DNA of 17,853 nucleotides, from contig JAZSJA010000133.1 of the NCBI GenBank assembly GCA_045534095.1, forward strand, positions 1 through 17,853, in the 5' to 3' direction. The notes below the pieces were generated by a model. That model saw only the letters and a list, made by a program, of their open reading frames with translations, searched no databases and had not been told where the DNA came from. Source of the stretch: UMGS1279 sp045534095 (GTDB lineage: Bacteria; Bacillota; Clostridia; Oscillospirales; Acutalibacteraceae). Below, piece by piece: positions 15,306 through 17,853 of the stretch. Position 1 is the first letter of the stretch. Every line of letters begins with the position of its first letter. A program made the position numbers and the translations under genes.

Positions 15306-15330
15306 TTTGTGACGCTCCATAGTGTATAAT
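15302..15330 (+). promoter_or_regulatory. SigA-type promoter of the hydrolase-pgeF-rpiB operon
   Basis: TTGATT (15302-15307), 17 bases, then TATAAT (15325-15330). The -35 box overlaps the asnB stop codon. An 8-bp inverted repeat (CTCCATAG at 15315-15322 with CTATGGAG at 15349-15356) spans the -10 box and the ribosome binding site. Confidence 0.8.
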
Positions 15331-15365
15331 GTAAACTAGAGTTATGTGCTATGGAGGTAATAAAG

Positions 15366-16310
15366 GTGGCAAGACGAAGAAAAAACAAAAAAGCAAAGTC
15401 CTTTTCGGCAATTATTATAATAATCGCTCTTCTGGTTACCGCTTGGCAAATCATACCAAAACTTTTTAATAAATATGATGAGGCCCTCTCCCCTGCCGAG
15501 GGCAACGGAGTTCTCGTTGGCGAGTTTTTAGACGTTGACCAAGCTGATTGTCAGCTTTTTTATATGCCTGATGGTAAAACAGCCCTTATTGACGCAGGTG
15601 ATAGAGGTGACGGAGAGGAAATTGTTGATTATTTAAAGGATAATAACATTTCTAAAATAGATTATCTTATTGCTACTCACCCCCACGCCGATCACATTGG
15701 CGGAATGAGTGACGTTGTAGATTCCTTTGAAATAGGTAAAATTTTTCTTCCAAAGGTCGCTGAAGACGATGTCCCAACAAGTAAAACCTATGAAGAATTG
15801 TTAGAATCCATTGCAAAAAAGAATATTACTCCAACCATCGCTAAAGCAGGTGATTTGCTTTTTGAGGGAGAGGATTACAAAGCCCTTTGCTTCTCCCCAA
15901 GCGGTACCGATTACGATGACCTTAACCACTACTCCTTAACGGTAAAAATAACCTATGGCATACATAGTTTTTTGCTTACGGGAGATGCTGAAACCATAAA
16001 TGAAAAAGAAATGCTTAAAGGTGACTATCCCCTTAAAAGTGACGTTTTAAAGGTTGGGCATCATGGCAGCGAATCCTCCACCTCTAAAAAATTTTTAAAG
16101 GCGGTAAATCCCAAATACGCAATTATTTCCTGCGGAGAGGATAACGACTACGGCCACCCCCATAAGGAAACCTTGGATGTTTTAAACAAACAAAGCGGAC
16201 TTGAAAAAATCTACCGTACCGATCTAGATAAAACAATTATCGTTACTGCCGACGGCAAAACCGAAGACGGCATTAAAATCACAAAGCAAAACCCCACGGT
16301 TGTAGAATGA
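15366..16310 (+). CDS. ComEC/Rec2-like metallo-beta-lactamase-fold hydrolase, membrane-anchored
   Basis: A 314-residue protein: a basic N-terminus (RRRKNKKAK), one membrane segment (about 13-30), then a metallo-beta-lactamase fold facing outside. Metal ligands are visible as HPHADHIGG (105-113), GDAE in the middle, and GHHGSESSTSKKFL near the end, followed by YAIISCGEDNDYGHPHKETL. This is the arrangement of the C-terminal hydrolase domain of ComEC (Rec2), here without the DNA channel. Such stand-alone proteins may be nucleases or phosphodiesterases; the substrate is unknown. I favour the GTG at 15366 because GGAGG lies 8 bases upstream; the ATG at 15351 overlaps that site. It heads an operon with pgeF (10-base gap) and rpiB. 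Confidence 0.87.
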   Translation: MARRRKNKKAKSFSAIIIIIALLVTAWQIIPKLFNKYDEALSPAEGNGVLVGEFLDVDQADCQLFYMPDGKTALIDAGDRGDGEEIVDYLKDNNISKIDYLIATHPHADHIGGMSDVVDSFEIGKIFLPKVAEDDVPTSKTYEELLESIAKKNITPTIAKAGDLLFEGEDYKALCFSPSGTDYDDLNHYSLTVKITYGIHSFLLTGDAETINEKEMLKGDYPLKSDVLKVGHHGSESSTSKKFLKAVNPKYAIISCGEDNDYGHPHKETLDVLNKQSGLEKIYRTDLDKTIIVTADGKTEDGIKITKQNPTVVE

Positions 16311-16320
16311 GGAAAAATTT

Positions 16321-17148
16321 ATGAAAACAGAAACTTTAAAACTTGTAGGCAGTGCCGATTCCCTTTTGTACGTAACCTTCCCCAATTTGGATGACGGAAA
16401 ATGTGTTTCGGCTTTCACCACCAGAATGGGCGGTATAAGCAAAGGAAAATTTGCTTCAATGAATATGAGCTTTTCCAACGGCGATTCTCCAAGGTCGGTA
16501 CGCAAAAACTATGATATCCTCTTTAACGCTTTGGGACTCAACCCCGAAAAAGCGGTATTAAGCCACCAAACCCACACAAACAATATCCGCATCGTTAAGG
16601 AAAAGGATATCGGCAAGGGCATTGTAATCCATCGCGATTACGATAACGTTGACGGTCTTATAACCAATCTAAAGGGTGTAACCCTTGTAACCCAGTTTGC
16701 CGACTGCGTTCCGCTGCTTTTTTACGATCCCGTTAAGGAAGTTATCGCCTCATCCCATGCGGGCTGGCGTGGAACTGTTAAGGAGATTGGTAAAAAAACA
16801 GTAGAAAAAATGAAAAAACATTTTGGTTGCGACCCAAGTGATATTAAGGTTGCCATAGGTCCCTCAATAGGCAGTTGTTGTTATGAGGTGGATGGCCCTG
16901 TTTATGAGTCCTTCACAGACCTTGGCTTTATGTTTGTAAATGCCGTTTTCACTAAAAAAGAAAACGGAAAATATATGCTCGATTTATGGAATGCCAATCG
17001 AATGATTCTTGAAAGTGCCGGCATAAAAAGAGAAAACATATGCATAACCGATTTATGCACTTGTTGCAACAGTCAATTTTTCCATTCCCACAGGGCAAGC
17101 GGTGGAAATCGCGGAAACCTTGCGGCGGTAATAGCATTAAAAAAATAA
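16321..17148 (+). CDS. pgeF: PgeF/YfiH (LACC1-type) protein
   Basis: A 275-residue member of the DUF152/YfiH family. Family members act as peptidoglycan editing factors, limiting misincorporated residues in cell-wall precursors, and some act as broad purine nucleoside phosphorylases or adenosine deaminases. The zinc ligands are conserved: SHQTHTNNI (81-89, His82), FADCVPLLFYDP (126-137, Cys129) and SHAGWRGTV (145-153, His146). The ends match too, with FTTRMGGIS near the N-terminus and CTCCNSQFFHSHRASGGNRG near the C-terminus. The ATG at 16321 has GAGG 9 bases upstream. It lies 10 bases after the hydrolase gene and 13 before rpiB, so the three are one transcript. The ribose-phosphate product of a nucleoside phosphorylase would lead towards the pentose metabolism served by rpiB, though that link is only suggestive. 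Confidence 0.94.
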   Translation: MKTETLKLVGSADSLLYVTFPNLDDGKCVSAFTTRMGGISKGKFASMNMSFSNGDSPRSVRKNYDILFNALGLNPEKAVLSHQTHTNNIRIVKEKDIGKGIVIHRDYDNVDGLITNLKGVTLVTQFADCVPLLFYDPVKEVIASSHAGWRGTVKEIGKKTVEKMKKHFGCDPSDIKVAIGPSIGSCCYEVDGPVYESFTDLGFMFVNAVFTKKENGKYMLDLWNANRMILESAGIKRENICITDLCTCCNSQFFHSHRASGGNRGNLAAVIALKK

Positions 17149-17161
17149 GGAGTACAAAAAA

Positions 17162-17614
17162 ATGAAAATAGCAATAGGAAACGACCACGTAGCGGTTGAA
17201 CTTAAAAAACACATTACAAAATACGTTGAAGCAAAAGGTTATGAGGTAGTAAACTTTGGTACCGATTCAACCGAATCCTGCGACTATCCCATCTATGGTG
17301 AAAAGGTAGCTCGTGCAGTTGCAGCGGGCGAGTGTGATCTCGGCATACTCATATGCGGTACCGGAATTGGTATCTCCCTTGCAGCCAATAAGGTTAAGGG
17401 TATCCGTGCAGCTGTTTGCTCCGAGCCCTACTCAGCAAGACTCACCCGTAAACATAACAATGCAAACATCATTGCGTTTGGCGCAAGGGTAATAGGTCAG
17501 GAAATGGCTGAAATGATTGTTGATGAATTTTTAAATACCGAGTATGAGGGAGGACGTCACCAACGCCGTGTTGATATGATAATGGCAATTGAAAAGGGTG
17601 AACAAATTAACTGA
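17162..17614 (+). CDS. rpiB: Ribose-5-phosphate isomerase B
   Basis: Interconverts ribose 5-phosphate and ribulose 5-phosphate in the pentose phosphate pathway. The 150 residues match the RpiB/LacAB family length. Active-site features are NDHVAVELKK (7-16, with Asp8 and His9), ICGTGIGISLAANK (64-77, with the catalytic Cys65), the phosphate-binding RKHNNAN (96-102, His98), and GGRHQRRVDMI (130-140). Asn7, Val10 and Ala11 replace the more usual Ser-Asp-His-Ala-Gly pattern but leave the key Asp and His. GGAG lies 9 bases before the ATG. It is the last gene of the operon; only a weak AT-rich hairpin follows (around 17648-17665), so the terminator is unclear. The closely related galactose-6-phosphate isomerase subunits are less likely because LacA and LacB would be paired. 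Confidence 0.93.
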   Translation: MKIAIGNDHVAVELKKHITKYVEAKGYEVVNFGTDSTESCDYPIYGEKVARAVAAGECDLGILICGTGIGISLAANKVKGIRAAVCSEPYSARLTRKHNNANIIAFGARVIGQEMAEMIVDEFLNTEYEGGRHQRRVDMIMAIEKGEQIN

Positions 17615-17711
17615 TTTATTTCTAACAATATAACAGTTACAAATCTAGCTATGAAAAATAGTTATTAAAATAGTAGTGCGATAAATTGTAGTTTGAAGGT
17701 GTAAATTTTTG

Positions 17712-17776
17712 GGGGAAAATGAATCCCACCACCGCAAGCGGTCCCCCTCCCTTTAACAAGGGAGGCAAATTTTCCA
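17712..17776. repeat. Palindromic MITE-like or REP-like intergenic repeat
   Basis: Three nested or adjacent palindromes lie within 65 bases: an outer inverted pair GGAAAAT (17714-17720) and ATTTTCC (17769-17775), ACCGC-AA-GCGGT (17731-17742), and CCTCCCTT-TAAC-AAGGGAGG (17746-17765). The GC-rich centre stands out from the AT-rich flanks. The CCCTCCCTTT...AAGGGAGG ending resembles dispersed repeats I recall from gut Clostridia genomes. Only one copy is in the window, so its repeat status is from memory and from its shape. Confidence 0.6.
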
Positions 17777-17853
17777 AATACCCAAAATGAGTGTAACCCT
17801 GCATAAATAGCGAATTTTATTAGTATGCACAAAATGATAAATTTGCTGTAACC
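17777..17853. other. Non-coding end of the window
   Basis: AT-rich DNA after the repeat. I see no gene, RNA or promoter that can be supported before the edge. Confidence 0.4.

Noticed and set aside
16952..17212. Minus-strand frame across the pgeF-rpiB junction.
   Set aside because: It crosses two well-supported genes and their binding site and has no features of its own.

Overview
The window looks like chromosomal DNA from a low-GC Gram-positive anaerobe, most likely an uncultured gut clostridium of the Oscillospiraceae/Ruminococcaceae type. This rests on the AT-rich intergenic DNA, strong GGAGG-type ribosome binding sites, TTG and GTG starts, clear TTGACA/TATAAT promoters, and gene families typical of that group (DUF1292, CotH/VTC/DUF4956/DUF4353, ComEC-like hydrolase). 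No phage, plasmid, insertion sequence or CRISPR locus is visible. The taxonomic call is an inference.

Layout. 1-1667 (minus): 3'-truncated aspS. 1739-2936 (minus): a MinD-like ATPase followed by a methylglyoxal synthase homologue, with a good promoter at 2969-2997. 3045-6522 (minus): a large P2-type ATPase-like membrane protein followed after 1 base by rsmA, promoter at 6575-6603. 6724-7026 (plus): DUF1292 protein. 7027-7596: 570 bases without a recognisable protein gene, holding a set of degenerate tandem repeats, a structured RNA candidate with its own terminator, and a two-way terminator. 7597-7767 (minus): a 56-residue one-pass membrane protein behind a perfect consensus promoter. 7843-13305 (minus): a cell-surface cassette of CotH-family kinase, VTC-type polyphosphate polymerase domain, DUF4956 membrane protein and DUF4353 lipoprotein. 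13476-15305 (plus): asparagine synthetase. 15366-17614 (plus): an operon of ComEC-like metallo-hydrolase, pgeF and rpiB. 17615-17853: a palindromic, MITE-like repeat.

The most interesting parts are: (1) the CotH/VTC/DUF4956/DUF4353 cassette, whose last three genes overlap and which looks like a membrane phosphate-polymer machine with surface partners; (2) the P-type ATPase, which keeps the phosphorylated Asp but has changed TGES, PEGLP, TGDGVNDAP and two canonical M6 calcium ligands; (3) the methylglyoxal synthase homologue lacking the catalytic Asp (now Phe) and an active-site His (now Ser); (4) the repeat/RNA island at 7030-7530. All comparisons with family members are from memory; no search or folding program was run.
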